This document shows positions 43,085 to 56,287 of a DNA stretch of 56,314 nucleotides, in pieces. Under the pieces are notes generated by a model. That model made no database searches. It worked only from the letters and a program-made list of their open reading frames with translations, and had not been told where the DNA came from. Every line of letters starts with the position of its first letter. The first letter of the stretch is position 1. This DNA comes from Frankiaceae bacterium (GTDB lineage Bacteria; Actinomycetota; Actinomycetes; JAFAQI01): positions 1 to 56,314 of the forward strand of contig JAVEEI010000210.1 in NCBI GenBank assembly GCA_030840525.1, read 5' to 3'. The position numbers and the translations under genes are program-made.

Positions 43085-43749
43085 CCCCGTCCTCAACCCG
43101 GTCCGCCCCGGCGACCAAGGCCGCGCCCGCAACCCAGTCCGGGCCTGCCGCTGAGCCCGCGACCCAGTCCGCGCCAGCCACCCAGCCCGCGGCGGCCGTG
43201 TCGGTGCCGCCGATGTACTGGCGGGTGCTGCGGCTCTCGGCGGTGCGGCCGAACGGATGGCAGCGCGCCGTCCTCGTCGAAGGCGTCATCGGCGTCTCGA
43301 TCGTCCTGGCGCTGGCCGACGTCGCGAGCGCCTGGACGATCGTCGTACTCCCGCTCGTGGCGATGGCCATGGTCAAGGTGCACGACTACCTCGCCGGCCT
43401 GCTCGACCCGGCCCGGCAGAGCGCGCCGCCGCCGGCCCGGCTCGCCGACTACGCGGTGTTCGCCGGCATCCCGCTCGGCATCCTCGCGCTCCGGGTCCTG
43501 ATCCATCCGAGCGGCAAGGCCGGGGAGACCGTCGGCATCGCGGTCGGCGCGGTGGGCTATCTGGCCATCGCCGTTCTGGTCTATCGCTACCTGCGCCGCC
43601 GCGGCGTCCCGACCGGCCGCGCGGCGGCTATTGCCGGGGTGACGTTCCTGCTCAGCCCGATCGCCGGCATCCTGGGCGCGGCGCTGGAGGTACGGCGCCA
43701 GCAGCCGCGGGGAGCAGGCCGGACGGGCGCGCCGCCGTACGGACCGTGA
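43081..43749 (+). CDS. Hypothetical membrane protein
   Basis: A 222-aa protein with an Ala/Pro/Thr-rich N-terminus of about 40 residues, partly a repeated ATQSxPA pattern. Five or so hydrophobic helices follow (VEGVIGVSIVLALADVASAW, IVVLPLVAMAMV, YAVFAGIPLGILAL, GIAVGAVGYLAIAVLVYRYL, AAIAGVTFLLSPIAGILG), then a basic tail. It is coupled to holA by ATGA. The function is unknown. Confidence 0.75.
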   Translation: MTPSSTRSAPATKAAPATQSGPAAEPATQSAPATQPAAAVSVPPMYWRVLRLSAVRPNGWQRAVLVEGVIGVSIVLALADVASAWTIVVLPLVAMAMVKVHDYLAGLLDPARQSAPPPARLADYAVFAGIPLGILALRVLIHPSGKAGETVGIAVGAVGYLAIAVLVYRYLRRRGVPTGRAAAIAGVTFLLSPIAGILGAALEVRRQQPRGAGRTGAPPYGP

Positions 43750-43787
43750 CCGGCGGGCACTCGTACGCCCAGCCGGCGCATGCGTGC

Positions 43788-43809
43788 CAGCTGCGGTCGG
43801 CCGTAGCTG
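43788..43809. terminator. Hairpin between convergent gene ends
   Basis: CAGCTGCGG and CCGTAGCTG pair over nine positions (one G-T) around the tetraloop TCGG. The hairpin lies in the 66-bp gap between the plus-strand membrane gene and the minus-strand rpsT, so it could terminate either transcript. Confidence 0.55.
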
Positions 43810-43815
43810 GGGTAG

Positions 43816-44079
43816 TTAGCCGAGCTTGGCGGCGCGGCTGGCCATCGCGGACTTGCGGTTGGCCGCCTGGTTCTTGTGGATGACGCCCTTGCTCGCGGCC
43901 TTGTCGAGCAGCCGGGTCGCCGAGCGCAGCGCCGTCGTCGCGGTCGCGCTGTCGCCGCCGTCGGCGGCTTCGCGGAACCGGCGTACGGCGGTCTTCAGCT
44001 CCGACTTGACCGCCTTGTTGCGCAGCCGGCGACGCTCGTTCGTCCGGTTGCGCTTGATCTGCGACTTGATGTTGGCCAC
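43816..44079 (-). CDS. rpsT: Ribosomal protein S20
   Basis: An 87-aa small-subunit protein, very basic and helical, with the family start [26 protein letters not shown] and the end [19 protein letters not shown]. It binds 16S rRNA early in assembly. It is divergent from lepA and convergent with the holA-linked membrane gene. Confidence 0.98.
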   Translation of the reverse strand: MANIKSQIKRNRTNERRRLRNKAVKSELKTAVRRFREAADGGDSATATTALRSATRLLDKAASKGVIHKNQAANRKSAMASRAAKLG

Positions 44080-44159
44080 GCGGGATCTACCTCAAGGTTG
44101 GTCGGAGCGGAGATGCAGCCAACAAGGCTAGCAGCGCTGCGCGGCCCCGTGCCACTTTC

Positions 44160-46013
<1,854 letters not shown>

Positions 46014-46020
46014 CGTCGAC

Positions 46021-47145
46021 GTGCGCCCGTTCGGCGTGTACGTGCACGTCCCGTTCTGCGCGAGCCGCTGCGGTTACTGCGACTTCAACACCTACACCGC
46101 GGCCGAGCTCGGTGGCGGCGGGTCGCAGGCGGAGTACGCCGACACCGTTGCGCGCGAGATCCGTTACGCGCGTGCGTCGTTCGGGGCCGATGCGCCGGTC
46201 GCGGAGACGGTCTTCTTCGGCGGCGGTACGCCGACGCTGCTGCCGGCCAAAGACTTGGTGCGCATTCTCGACGTCGTACGGGAAGAGTTCGGGCTCGCGC
46301 CGGACGCGGAGGTGACGACCGAGGCCAATCCCGAGTCGGTCGACGCCGCGTCGCTGCGACAACTACGCGACGGGGGGTTCAACCGCATCTCGTTCGGCAT
46401 GCAGTCGGCCCGCCCGCACGTCCTCGCCGTACTCGACCGGCAGCACACGACCGGGCGTACGGTCGAGGCCGTCGCGATGGCTTGCGACGCGGGGTTCGCG
46501 CACGTCAACGTCGACCTCATCTACGGCACGCCCGGGGAGACCGACGACGACTGGCGCGCGTCGGTCGACGCCGCCATCGCGACCGGCGTCGACCACGTGT
46601 CGGCGTACTCGCTCATCGTCGAAGCAGGCACTCGGCTGGCGGCCCGGATCAACAGAGGCGAGCTGCCGCGACCCGACGACGACGTCGCCGCCGACCGCTA
46701 CGTCATCGCCGACGAGACGCTGTCAGCCGCCGGCTTCGAGTGGTACGAGGTGAGCAACTGGGCGCGCGACGACGCGGCCCGGTCGCAGCACAACCTGCTC
46801 TACTGGACCGGCGCCGACTGGTGGGGCTTCGGGCCGGGTGCGCACAGCCATCTCGACGGCGTGCGGTGGTGGAACGTGAAGCACCCGACGGCGTACGCGG
46901 CCCGGCTCGCGGCCGGCGAGTCACCGGCCGACGGACGCGAGACGCTGACCGAGGCCGAGCGCCGGCTGGAAGACGTGATGCTGCGGCTGCGGCTGCGCGA
47001 CGGGCTGCCGCTCGACCGCGTCGGCGCCGACGAGGTCGACGCGATGCGGGACGAGGGCTTGCTCACGATCGACGCCGGCCGTGCGGTCCTGACGTTGCGC
47101 GGCCGGCTGCTCGCCAACACCGTGATCGCACGGCTGGTCGACTAG
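46021..47145 (+). CDS. hemW: HemW-like radical SAM protein
   Basis: A 374-aa radical SAM protein with the cluster motif C13-x3-C17-x2-C20 (CASRCGYCDF), the GGGTP motif in VFFGGGTPTLL, the HemW-specific NRISFGMQS and the C-terminal HemW domain (SNWARDDAARSQHNLLYW). HemW inserts haem into respiratory enzymes; older annotation calls it oxygen-independent coproporphyrinogen oxidase. Next to lepA is its usual place in actinobacteria. The start is GTG 46021. Confidence 0.95.
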   Translation: MRPFGVYVHVPFCASRCGYCDFNTYTAAELGGGGSQAEYADTVAREIRYARASFGADAPVAETVFFGGGTPTLLPAKDLVRILDVVREEFGLAPDAEVTTEANPESVDAASLRQLRDGGFNRISFGMQSARPHVLAVLDRQHTTGRTVEAVAMACDAGFAHVNVDLIYGTPGETDDDWRASVDAAIATGVDHVSAYSLIVEAGTRLAARINRGELPRPDDDVAADRYVIADETLSAAGFEWYEVSNWARDDAARSQHNLLYWTGADWWGFGPGAHSHLDGVRWWNVKHPTAYAARLAAGESPADGRETLTEAERRLEDVMLRLRLRDGLPLDRVGADEVDAMRDEGLLTIDAGRAVLTLRGRLLANTVIARLVD

Positions 47146-47149
47146 GCCG

Positions 47150-48181
47150 TCACCGCGCGGCAGGACGGATCCGCCACACCTCACCGGCCGTGAACATCGT
47201 CACCCAGATGTCGCCGCGGATCGCCGCGACGACGGCCGGCCCCTTGCCGGAAACGTCGATGACCTCGGTTGCCTTGCCGGTCGCCGCGTCGAGGCGTACG
47301 ACGTGACCACCGGTGTCGTCGGGTACCCAGACTTCGGGACGCGCACCCGAGCGGACGGCGAGATTGACGGGGCTGTCACCAGCCCGCGCGGTCGCCAGGA
47401 TGTGTCCGGTCCGTGCGTCGAGCTTCGTCACAGTGCCGGCGCGGACGTCCGAGACGAACACCGCGTCCGCGGTTGCGGCGAGGTACGCGGGCCGCTGCCC
47501 GGCGGCGAAGCGGGTCATGGCATGTGTGGTCGGGTTCATCCGCAAGATGTCGTGGCCGCCGTCGGTGTCGTCGCCGATCCAGAGCGCGCCCTCGGCGTAC
47601 GCCATCCCGCCCGGCTGGATGTCCGGGGTGGCGACAGTGGCCGTGACCCGGTTGGTGCGCGGGTCGACGCGGCTCAGAGTTCGGTCGGAGCGGTTGCTGA
47701 CCCAGATCGCACCGGGTGTGGCGACAGCTTGGTACGACACCGAGCCGACGCGAACGGTGGCGACGACCCGACCGGTACGTGGGTCGACTCGGTCGAGCAC
47801 GGTGGATTGCGTAACGATCCAGAGCGAGCCGTACGCGACCGTGATGGCGCACGGTGTCGGGTCGAGTGGCGTCTTTGCGACGACCTTGCCGGTGGTCGGG
47901 TCCAGCCGTAACAGCTGGCCGCTCGCGGCGTCGCTCACCCAGACCGCACCCGCGGTCCCGGCCACGCCGCATGGACTACCGCCAACCTGCGCTTTGAGTA
48001 CGACGTTGCTCTGCGGACCGGTAGGTGACGAGGTAGGAGTCGTGGACGGTGCGGCCGAGCGCGGCGAAGACGATCCCCCACAAGCAGCCACCGACGCCAA
48101 CACACCGGCCATCACGAGCGCCGCAAGTCGGGTGGCGGTGGTACGTCGACGTCCGGCTACGCGGACGTGTGTCGTGAACAC
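47150..48181 (-). CDS. Beta-propeller lipoprotein (YVTN/streptogramin-lyase-like repeats)
   Basis: A 343-aa lipoprotein with lipobox VAAC and C34, a Ser/Thr/Pro linker to about residue 58, and six or seven propeller blades of the pattern GAVWVSDAASGQLLRLDPTTG and TLSRVDPRTNRVTATV. Such domains bind ligands or partners at the cell surface. It has no recognised catalytic residues. Its stop is four bp from the convergent hemW stop. Confidence 0.82.
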   Translation of the reverse strand: MFTTHVRVAGRRRTTATRLAALVMAGVLASVAACGGSSSPRSAAPSTTPTSSPTGPQSNVVLKAQVGGSPCGVAGTAGAVWVSDAASGQLLRLDPTTGKVVAKTPLDPTPCAITVAYGSLWIVTQSTVLDRVDPRTGRVVATVRVGSVSYQAVATPGAIWVSNRSDRTLSRVDPRTNRVTATVATPDIQPGGMAYAEGALWIGDDTDGGHDILRMNPTTHAMTRFAAGQRPAYLAATADAVFVSDVRAGTVTKLDARTGHILATARAGDSPVNLAVRSGARPEVWVPDDTGGHVVRLDAATGKATEVIDVSGKGPAVVAAIRGDIWVTMFTAGEVWRIRPAAR

Positions 48182-48208
48182 ACCCAGCCCCCCGAGATCG
48201 CGGCTCCG

Positions 48209-50341
48209 CTACCGCAATGTAGTCGACGCCGGCGGCGGACCGAGGGGTTTGCCGCCGTACACGACCCGGCCCTTGGCGTCCTGGTAGGTAAGCCAGGTGA
48301 GCGCGCCGCGTTGGTCGACGCCCGGCTTGCCGTAGTCGCAGACGCCGGTCGGGAACGCCTTCTTCAACGCGGCCCACTGCGCCGGTGTGAACGTGACCGG
48401 ATAGTCGCTCGCGCGCAACGGCTTCTTCTGGCACTCGAGTGTGTCGTCGGCGAGTGGACCGCCGGCGCCGATCCGCGGGGTGCCGTACGCCGCGACGACC
48501 TCGTCGCACTCCCACGACGGAATGTCGACGCCGGCGCCGTTCGTGCAGCGATCGGTGATGTCGCCCGGCTTGTCCTGCACGATCTTCGCGGCGAGCGGCA
48601 GGTGGCGATGGTCGGCGTCAACGCGCGCGAGCCAGCGGTCTTCCGCGAACACGGCCTGGTCGGCGAAGTTGGCGTCGCCGAGCAAGGGAACCTGGCCGCG
48701 CCACAGGATCTGATTCGCCGCCGTACCGAAGTTGCGTAGCAGCCGGGCGCGCATCGCATAGGTGCGATAGACATCGTGGAAGGCGCCGGGGTCCGGGCCG
48801 CGCAGGTCGATGATGGCGACCTGGTTGAGGTTGTTGGCCGAGTCGACCGCACCGCTGGTGTAGACGCGCTTGAGCCCGATCAGGTCGGGCGTGCTGCGCG
48901 CGGCCTGCACGTTGGCGTTGTAGTCGAACCCGCCGATGTGCGTGTTGAGGTCGACGAACTGCTGCACGGAGACCTCACCGTTGAGCAGGCCCTGCAGGCC
49001 GTACTGGATGCCGTCGTTGCCGAACGGCCGGTTGGCGAAGCCGTCCTTGCGCTTGCCGAAGACGTTGACCATGTAGTCCTGCAACGTGCACTTGACGCCC
49101 TTGGGGTTGGTCTTCGGGTCGTACGTCTGGCCGGCCGGGACCTTCGGGCAGGACCGGCTCGGGTTGGCACTGTTGGGGATCACGGTGGTGAACGTGACCG
49201 GATTGCCGATGTTGGGATGGTCGAGCACCTGGCTGATCGCGAGCGGGTCCCACGTCGTTCCCGGCGACCAACGGGACGGGTCTTCGAAGTACTTCAGCAG
49301 CGCGGTGTAGTCGACGTACTGCATCGCCGACGACCACGCGTCGGTGAAGCTGCACTGCGGCGTGATGCCTTGGTAGATGCCGGGGTACGCGTTCGCGACC
49401 TGCTGCTGCACGAGCGATCCGCCGGAGCAGCCGCTGCCGATGGTCCAACGCACGGTGCCGTAGTGGTCGATCGTGTATTCCTTCGTCATCACCAGCGACT
49501 CGGCCTGCGTGACGATGTTGCAGTTGTGCCCGGCGTTGTCGAGCGCGTTGGACATGACCACGAAGCCGCCGGCCAGCAACTTGGTGTCGGTGACCGACGG
49601 CGCGCTGCCGCTGCCGTACTCGGTGTCGCAACTGGCGCCGTGTGTGATCACGAGCCGGTGGTTGAACTGCTTCTGCGGCGTGACCGCGGTCCACGGCTTG
49701 CCCGGTTGCCACAGCGTCGCGATGGAGTACTGGTCGCGGTCGATGTAGCCGTTCTCCTGCCGGACGATGAACGGCACGGTGACACCGTCGGTCGTCGTGG
49801 CGTTGTCGATGGTGCCCGCCGGTGGAGGGTTCTTCGGGTCGTAGCTCTGCAGTTGCGACGACCCGACCGGCTTGTACGAGTAGCTGTACGCCGGCGGCTC
49901 GTTGCACTGCTTGTCTCTCGCGGTGGCCTGACAGGCCCACGGCTTGATCTGCGGGCCGGAGAAGACCGGGCCGCCGATCGGGTGGTTGGTGACGACGAGC
50001 TTGGCGCCGGTGTCGCCGGCGCGGGCGACGAGGGTGTTGGGGCCGAGTCGCAGACCGGTGACGAGCCCCTCGTACGTCGTCCCGGTGCGGCTGAACTCGC
50101 GGGTGATGTCGCGGCCGTTCAGTGTCACCCGCACATTGGCCGGGTCGACGCCCGTCGGTGGGACGACCCGGGTCAGCACGTCGCCGCCGGACACCAGGTC
50201 GGCGCGGTCGGACAGCGTGACGATCCGCAGGACGGGCGTCGCGTGGCCCGACGAAGCGGACGAGATGCCGGTCAGCGTGCCGGCGACGAGCACCAGCGGT
50301 ACGGCGATCAGCGGGACACGGCGAGATGGACGTAGCTGCAT
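48209..50341 (-). CDS. Secreted DUF6351-type putative hydrolase
   Basis: A 710-aa secreted protein with a Sec signal peptide (about residues 1-33). Residues about 35-115 form an Ig-like domain ([18 protein letters not shown] type). A large domain then includes the nucleophile-like segment [16 protein letters not shown], resembling the GxSxG elbow of alpha/beta hydrolases, and many cysteines for disulfides. I recall the family as DUF6351, seen in actinobacteria and proteobacteria; the substrate is unknown. It lies 28 bp upstream of the beta-propeller lipoprotein gene on the same strand. Confidence 0.75.
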   Translation of the reverse strand: MQLRPSRRVPLIAVPLVLVAGTLTGISSASSGHATPVLRIVTLSDRADLVSGGDVLTRVVPPTGVDPANVRVTLNGRDITREFSRTGTTYEGLVTGLRLGPNTLVARAGDTGAKLVVTNHPIGGPVFSGPQIKPWACQATARDKQCNEPPAYSYSYKPVGSSQLQSYDPKNPPPAGTIDNATTTDGVTVPFIVRQENGYIDRDQYSIATLWQPGKPWTAVTPQKQFNHRLVITHGASCDTEYGSGSAPSVTDTKLLAGGFVVMSNALDNAGHNCNIVTQAESLVMTKEYTIDHYGTVRWTIGSGCSGGSLVQQQVANAYPGIYQGITPQCSFTDAWSSAMQYVDYTALLKYFEDPSRWSPGTTWDPLAISQVLDHPNIGNPVTFTTVIPNSANPSRSCPKVPAGQTYDPKTNPKGVKCTLQDYMVNVFGKRKDGFANRPFGNDGIQYGLQGLLNGEVSVQQFVDLNTHIGGFDYNANVQAARSTPDLIGLKRVYTSGAVDSANNLNQVAIIDLRGPDPGAFHDVYRTYAMRARLLRNFGTAANQILWRGQVPLLGDANFADQAVFAEDRWLARVDADHRHLPLAAKIVQDKPGDITDRCTNGAGVDIPSWECDEVVAAYGTPRIGAGGPLADDTLECQKKPLRASDYPVTFTPAQWAALKKAFPTGVCDYGKPGVDQRGALTWLTYQDAKGRVVYGGKPLGPPPASTTLR

Positions 50342-50477
50342 GGCGCACTCCGGGACGTTGTCGGAACACCAACGCGGACCCGCTGGGAGATCTCACTTCC
50401 AAGCGATGTCTTCTCCGCTACCCCGCTGCGTTCCTGCGAATCCGGTTCGGTTAACTCACTGCCGCGGCGGCGCGCCG

Positions 50478-50509
50478 TATCATTGGCACTCGGAACGGCG
50501 GAGTGCCAG
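50478..50509 (+). promoter_or_regulatory. CIRCE operator and -10 box of hrcA-dnaJ
   Basis: TTGGCACTC and GAGTGCCAG, nine bases apart (50483-50509), form the CIRCE inverted repeat bound by HrcA. It differs from the standard TTAGCACTC by a symmetrical A-to-G change. A -10 box TATCAT (50478-50483) touches its left arm. HrcA is encoded 25 bp downstream and so represses its own operon until heat shock. Confidence 0.9.
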
Positions 50510-50533
50510 CCGGCGGCGGGAGGTGACGCGGAC

Positions 50534-51553
50534 GTGATCGAGGACCGCAAGCTCGCCGTTCTGCGCGCCATCGTCGAGGACTTCGTCTCCACCAACGAGC
50601 CGGTCGGCTCCAAGTCGCTCGTCGAGCGCCACCAGCTCGGCGTCTCGCCCGCGACCATCCGCAACGACATGGCCGCGCTCGAAGACGAGGGCTACATCAC
50701 CCAGCCGCACACGTCGGCCGGCCGGGTGCCGACCGACAAGGGCTACCGCCTGTTCGTCGACCGGCTCTCGAGCGTCAAGCCGCTGTCGCCGGCGGAGCGC
50801 AAGGCGATCGAGTCGTTCCTCTCCGGCGCGACCGACCTCGACGACGTCGTGCGCCGCACCGTCCGGCTGCTGGCACAGCTCACGCACCAGGTCGCGGTCG
50901 TGCAGTACCCGTCGCTGTCGCGGTCGAGCGTGCGGCACGTCGAGCTCGTGCTGATCTCGGCGACCCGCGTGCTCGTCGTCCTCATCACCGACACGGGCCG
51001 GGTCGAGCAACGCCAGGTCGACGTGCCGACGCTGCTCGCCGACGACGACATCGCCATTCTGCGCAACCGGTTCAACGAGCGCATCGCCGGCCACCACCTC
51101 GCCGAAGCCCCCGCCTTGCTCGCGGACCTGCCGGGCGCGGTCGAGCCGCGGCTGCAACCTAACGCGACCGCCATCCTCGCCGCCGTCCTCGAAACGCTCG
51201 TCGAGCGCACCGAGGAGCGGGTCGTGCTCGCCGGCACCGCCAACCTCGCCCGCGGCGGCGCGCTCGACTTCCCCGACACGATCCGGCCGGTGCTCGAAGC
51301 GCTCGAAGAGCACGTCGTACTGCTCCGGCTGTTCGGCGAGGTCACCGACGCGCACTCGGTCCGCGTGAGCATCGGCGGCGAGAACCCGCACGAGGGCTTG
51401 CAGACCGCGTCGATCGTCACCAGCGGGTACGGCGTCGCGACGCCGCTCGCCGGTCTCGGCGTGCTCGGCCCGACCCGCATGGACTACCCGGGCGCGATGG
51501 GCGCGGTGCGGGCGGTCGCGCGCTACGTCGGCCACATCCTGGCCGAGAGCTGA
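50534..51553 (+). CDS. hrcA: Heat-shock repressor HrcA
   Basis: A 339-aa repressor with a winged helix (about 1-75: [57 protein letters not shown]). A GAF-like core and dimerisation domain follow, ending [17 protein letters not shown]. It binds CIRCE under normal conditions and needs GroEL for activity in well-studied species. The GTG at 50534 follows a GGGAGGTGAC site. dnaJ starts 13 bp after its stop. Confidence 0.97.
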   Translation: MIEDRKLAVLRAIVEDFVSTNEPVGSKSLVERHQLGVSPATIRNDMAALEDEGYITQPHTSAGRVPTDKGYRLFVDRLSSVKPLSPAERKAIESFLSGATDLDDVVRRTVRLLAQLTHQVAVVQYPSLSRSSVRHVELVLISATRVLVVLITDTGRVEQRQVDVPTLLADDDIAILRNRFNERIAGHHLAEAPALLADLPGAVEPRLQPNATAILAAVLETLVERTEERVVLAGTANLARGGALDFPDTIRPVLEALEEHVVLLRLFGEVTDAHSVRVSIGGENPHEGLQTASIVTSGYGVATPLAGLGVLGPTRMDYPGAMGAVRAVARYVGHILAES

Positions 51554-51566
51554 GGCCGGCGCCGAC

Positions 51567-52714
<1,148 letters not shown>

Positions 52715-52718
<4 letters not shown>

Positions 52719-53431
52719 CGCCGCCGCTGTTCCTCGTCGAGCCGGCCGCGCTCGCCGCGACCCCGCTGGTCATCGACGGCCCGGAAGGCCGGCACGCGAG
52801 CGACGTACGGCGGCTGCGCGCCGGCGAGGCGGTCTGGGTCGGTGACGGCGCCGGCACGGTCGTCGAAGGCACCGTCGCGACCGTCGAACGCGGCGCCGTG
52901 ACCGTCGACGTCGTACGCCGGCGCGAGGTCGCGCAACCGTCGCCGCGGTTCGTCGTCGTACAGGCGCTGGCTAAAGGTGGCCGCGACGAGGACGCGGTCG
53001 AGGCGATGACCGAGGTCGGCGTCGACGAGGTCGTCGCGTGGTCGGCCCGGCGCGCGGTCGCGAAGTGGACTCCCCGCGTGCAGTTGCGGTGGGAGGCCGT
53101 GGCTCGGTCTGCGACCAAGCAGGCTCGCCGACCTTGGCTGCCCGTCGTCGGCGGCCCGGCGACGACGCAGCAGGTGGCCGAACGCCTTGCAAACGCTGCA
53201 CTTTCGATCGTCCTGCACGAGTCAGCGACCGACCCGCTCCCGGCGCCGCCACCCGACGGCGAGGTCGTCGTCGTGGTCGGTCCCGAAGGTGGCATCGACG
53301 ACGACGAGCTGGCAGTGTTCCGGGCCGCGGGCGGGCGGGTCTGCCGGCTCGGCGGCAACGTGCTGCGGGCGTCGACAGCCGGAGTCGCCGCGCGCAGTGC
53401 GGTGTGCGCGGCGACCCGCTGGCGCTTGTAG
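52715..53431 (+). CDS. rsmE: 16S rRNA (uracil-1498-N3) methyltransferase
   Basis: A 238-aa SPOUT-class methyltransferase with an N-terminal PUA-like domain ([19 protein letters not shown]) and the knot with [15 protein letters not shown] and [16 protein letters not shown], which binds AdoMet. It methylates U1498 of 16S rRNA. Coupling to dnaJ is a common arrangement. It converges on the Gmad2 gene with a six-bp gap. Confidence 0.95.
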
Positions 53432-53437
53432 GCAGAG

Positions 53438-55213
53438 CTACCAGGCGACCTGCGGCTGCGGCACCGACGGGTGCAGCTGCACCACGCTGCCGCCGGCCGT
53501 CCACCGCCACACGGCGCCGGACGTGTCGGTCAGCAGCACGGACTGGCCGTTGGTCGTGACCGCGACGTCGGCCGGGGTGTCGGTGCCGGCCACGGTGAAC
53601 GCGACCGACGTCTGGCCGCCGGCGCAGCGCATGACCTGCATGCCCGAGCCGGTCTGCGTCGCGAACCACACGGCGCCGCCGCTGTCGACCTGTGCGGCGG
53701 TCGGCAGACCGCTGCTCGGGTCGGTGCTGCACGGCTGCGTGGCGTCGTCGACGCTCTTCGCCTGGTAGGCGCTGTACTGGCGGACCTGTGCCTGCGTCCC
53801 GGTCCGCACGACGGCGATCACGTGCTGCCCGTCCGGCGTGTACGACGGGTCGCCCACGACCTGCGGCGGGAACGCCGGGAAGTCGACGTACGACCGCTCG
53901 GTGTGCGTGTCGTCGATGGTGTTGTCGAGCACCAGCCGGCCCTGCGGCGTGACCGCCGAGCTGCATGACGTCTCGAAGAACGTGTTGACCCGGCTGTCCC
54001 GCGCCCACACGCCGAACCCGGCGATCGCGTAGCCGGGGTCCGGTTGCGCGACCGTCGTCGGCGGGCCGCCGGCGACCGGCACCGAGCGCAGCGCGTTGAC
54101 GCACGTGCCGGCGCCGTCGACGTAGTAGACCTTGTCGCCGACGAGCTGCGGGTCGCTCGCGCCGCCACCCGGCTCGGCCGGGGTGAGGTAGCTGATCGCA
54201 GCGCCGTCGCGGCTGGAGAGCTTCGCCACCCGGCCGTTCTTCACGCCGTAGAAGTACTGCGGGTACGACGCCGCCTGCACGGTGGCGAAGTTGACGCCGA
54301 CCGCGGTGATCCGGCCGGGGCCGCCGTCGGCCATCGAGAGCTCGACCACGACGACCGCGCCACGCGGGTCGGCGGCCACGAACGGGACGGTGGTCGACCA
54401 CTGCGGCACGCCGTTGCCGAACGCGACCGTGGGCACGTCGCCGGTGCGAGCGATGCCATTGACGGTGCGGACGTCGACGCGGACGTTCTCGTCCACGCCG
54501 TACCCCGGCCCGGCGACAACGGCCGGTGAGGTCAGCGTCTGGCCCGGCTTCGGGTTGGTCAGCTTCAGCTCGCCGCCGCCGTCGCTCGCGCCCACGACCA
54601 GCCACGCCTTGTCGAAGTGCACCATCGACACCGTCGTGACCTTCACCGGCACGGCGCGGTTGCCGTCGTGCAGCGTGCGGCCCAAGGTGATCGTGGCGGT
54701 GCGGCCGGAGATGTGCCGGGCGAAGACGTCGGTGACACCGGGCTGCTGCACGAACGACGCGACGAAGAGCTTCGCGAGCTGCTCCGGGTCGCCCACCCAC
54801 GGCTGCTTGCTCGGGCCGTCCTGCGCGGCCCACTGCTGCTCGGCCGCCGCGGAGGTGAACGGGTAGAACGCACTCGCCGGGAACGTCGGCTTGCTCACGA
54901 CCGGCGCGGACGGCGTCGACACGCTCGCGTCCGGCGTCGGGGTCGGCGTGTCACCGGTGTTGCTCGCGTTGACCGAGCTTGGGTGCGTCGGCGTACGGGT
55001 CAGTGCGTACGCCCCGAAGCCCGCGACCGCGACGACGGCGACCCCGCCCAGCGCGGCGACCGGGTGCCACCATGCGGCTCGCGCGCGGCGCGTGTTCACC
55101 CGGCCCTGGATGCGCGACAGTCCGTCGCCGGCCGGGACGATCGTCTCGGCCTCGTCGTACAGGCTCGTGCGCAGCAGCTCCTCGAGCCGGACGTCCCGGT
55201 CGTCGGCGCTCAT
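53438..55213 (-). CDS. Membrane-anchored Gmad2/propeller protein, sigma-linked
   Basis: A 591-aa protein with a cytoplasmic N-terminus of about 50 residues, one membrane helix (PVAALGGVAVVAVAGFGAYAL) and a Thr/Pro/Ser linker. An Ig-like Gmad2 domain follows (about 200-290, with LKLTNPKPGQTLTSPAVVAG and GAVVVVELSMADGG), then a C-terminal beta-propeller-like region. The short cytoplasmic part begins MSADDRDVRLEELLRTSLYDEAE and may contact the sigma factor encoded upstream. Its ATG overlaps the sigma stop (ATGA), suggesting it is the sensor or anti-sigma partner. Confidence 0.78.
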   Translation of the reverse strand: MSADDRDVRLEELLRTSLYDEAETIVPAGDGLSRIQGRVNTRRARAAWWHPVAALGGVAVVAVAGFGAYALTRTPTHPSSVNASNTGDTPTPTPDASVSTPSAPVVSKPTFPASAFYPFTSAAAEQQWAAQDGPSKQPWVGDPEQLAKLFVASFVQQPGVTDVFARHISGRTATITLGRTLHDGNRAVPVKVTTVSMVHFDKAWLVVGASDGGGELKLTNPKPGQTLTSPAVVAGPGYGVDENVRVDVRTVNGIARTGDVPTVAFGNGVPQWSTTVPFVAADPRGAVVVVELSMADGGPGRITAVGVNFATVQAASYPQYFYGVKNGRVAKLSSRDGAAISYLTPAEPGGGASDPQLVGDKVYYVDGAGTCVNALRSVPVAGGPPTTVAQPDPGYAIAGFGVWARDSRVNTFFETSCSSAVTPQGRLVLDNTIDDTHTERSYVDFPAFPPQVVGDPSYTPDGQHVIAVVRTGTQAQVRQYSAYQAKSVDDATQPCSTDPSSGLPTAAQVDSGGAVWFATQTGSGMQVMRCAGGQTSVAFTVAGTDTPADVAVTTNGQSVLLTDTSGAVWRWTAGGSVVQLHPSVPQPQVAW

Positions 55214-55788
55214 GACGTGTGCTCCAAACGTTGACGCAGGGCGGTCATGCCCCGCGAGGCGTGGCTCTTGACCGCGCCGGCACTGATGCCCATCGCGTCG
55301 GCGATCTGGGCTTCGGACAGATCCGAGAAGTAGCGCAGCACCAGCACCTCGCGCTGGCGCTGCGGCAGGCCGCGCAGCGCGACCAGGACGTGCGCCCGGT
55401 CGATCGCGGCCATCGCGCCGGTCTCGGCGCTGGGCATGTGCGCGCGGGCGTCGGCCGGCAGCAGCGAGCTCGCCTTGCGGTCGACGACCTTGAGGTGCCG
55501 CAGCCGCGAGCGGGCCCGGTTGATGACCGCCTGGCGCAGGTATGCCAGCGCCTTGTCGGTGTCGCGCAGCCGCTTCCAGCTCCCGTGCATCGCCACGAAC
55601 GCGTCCTGCACGACGTCTTCCGCCGCCGGTACGTCGTGCAGCAGCAGCGCCGCGAGCCGGACCAGCGAGCGGTAGTGGGCGGTGTAGATGGCGACCAGCG
55701 CCTCGTCGGCGTCGCGCGCAGCGGCGTCCACGAATCGCCCCCTCTGTTCGCCGGCAAGCGTCTCGATCACGACGGTACGACGCCACAC
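55210..55788 (-). CDS. ECF sigma factor (SigE-family, group with membrane partner)
   Basis: A 192-aa sigma factor with region 2 (YTAHYRSLVRLAALLLHDVPAAEDVVQDAFVAM, AYLRQAVINRARSRL) and region 4 (LPQRQREVLVLRYFSDLSEAQIADAMGISAGAVKSHASRGM). The start is uncertain: GTG 55788 or GTG 55770. Its stop overlaps the ATG of the membrane-anchored gene downstream, the usual layout of a sigma factor with its regulator. Confidence 0.9.
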   Translation of the reverse strand: MWRRTVVIETLAGEQRGRFVDAAARDADEALVAIYTAHYRSLVRLAALLLHDVPAAEDVVQDAFVAMHGSWKRLRDTDKALAYLRQAVINRARSRLRHLKVVDRKASSLLPADARAHMPSAETGAMAAIDRAHVLVALRGLPQRQREVLVLRYFSDLSEAQIADAMGISAGAVKSHASRGMTALRQRLEHTS

Positions 55789-55939
55789 CGCGGCAGGGGG
55801 TTTACTTCGGGCCGGTCGGCCGGGTGAAAAAAACTCGCGCCCAGTTGTCGATCCGGGGCTTGACCGTACGTCGGGAGGAGTGTGAGGTCCGAGAAGCGGA
55901 CCGAGACACCGCCGCGGCGGTGAGGGAGGAGTGCTCGCG

Positions 55940-56287
55940 ATGGCCGAGTACCTGGTGCTGATCTACGAGAACGAAGCCGAGTACGCCAAGGGCGACCAGG
56001 GCGTCTTCGACGAGGTCATGAAGGCGCACAACGACTTCGGTACGACGCACGGCGCGTCGCTGCGGGGCGGCAACGCGCTGCAGCCGGCGTCGACCGCGAC
56101 GACGATCCGGGGTACCCGGACCGACTCGGCCACCGTCACCGACGGCCCCTTCGCCGAGACGAAGGAGACGCTCGGCGGCTACTACGTCATCGAGGCGCCC
56201 GACCTCGACGCCGCCATCGAGATCGCCAAGCAGGTGCCGGCGAAGTTCGGTGGGGTCGAGGTGCGGCCGATCCGGGTGTTCGACTGA
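55940..56287 (+). CDS. YCII-family protein
   Basis: A 115-aa ferredoxin-like protein with MAEYLVLIYENEAEY at the start, the DGPFAETKETLGGYYVIEAPDLDAAIE segment typical of YCII/DGPF proteins, and the end GGVEVRPIRVF. The ATG at 55940 follows GGGAGGAG. In many actinobacteria such genes precede an ECF sigma factor of the DUF6596 group, which would lie just beyond the window. The catalytic role is unknown. Confidence 0.9.
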   Translation: MAEYLVLIYENEAEYAKGDQGVFDEVMKAHNDFGTTHGASLRGGNALQPASTATTIRGTRTDSATVTDGPFAETKETLGGYYVIEAPDLDAAIEIAKQVPAKFGGVEVRPIRVFD

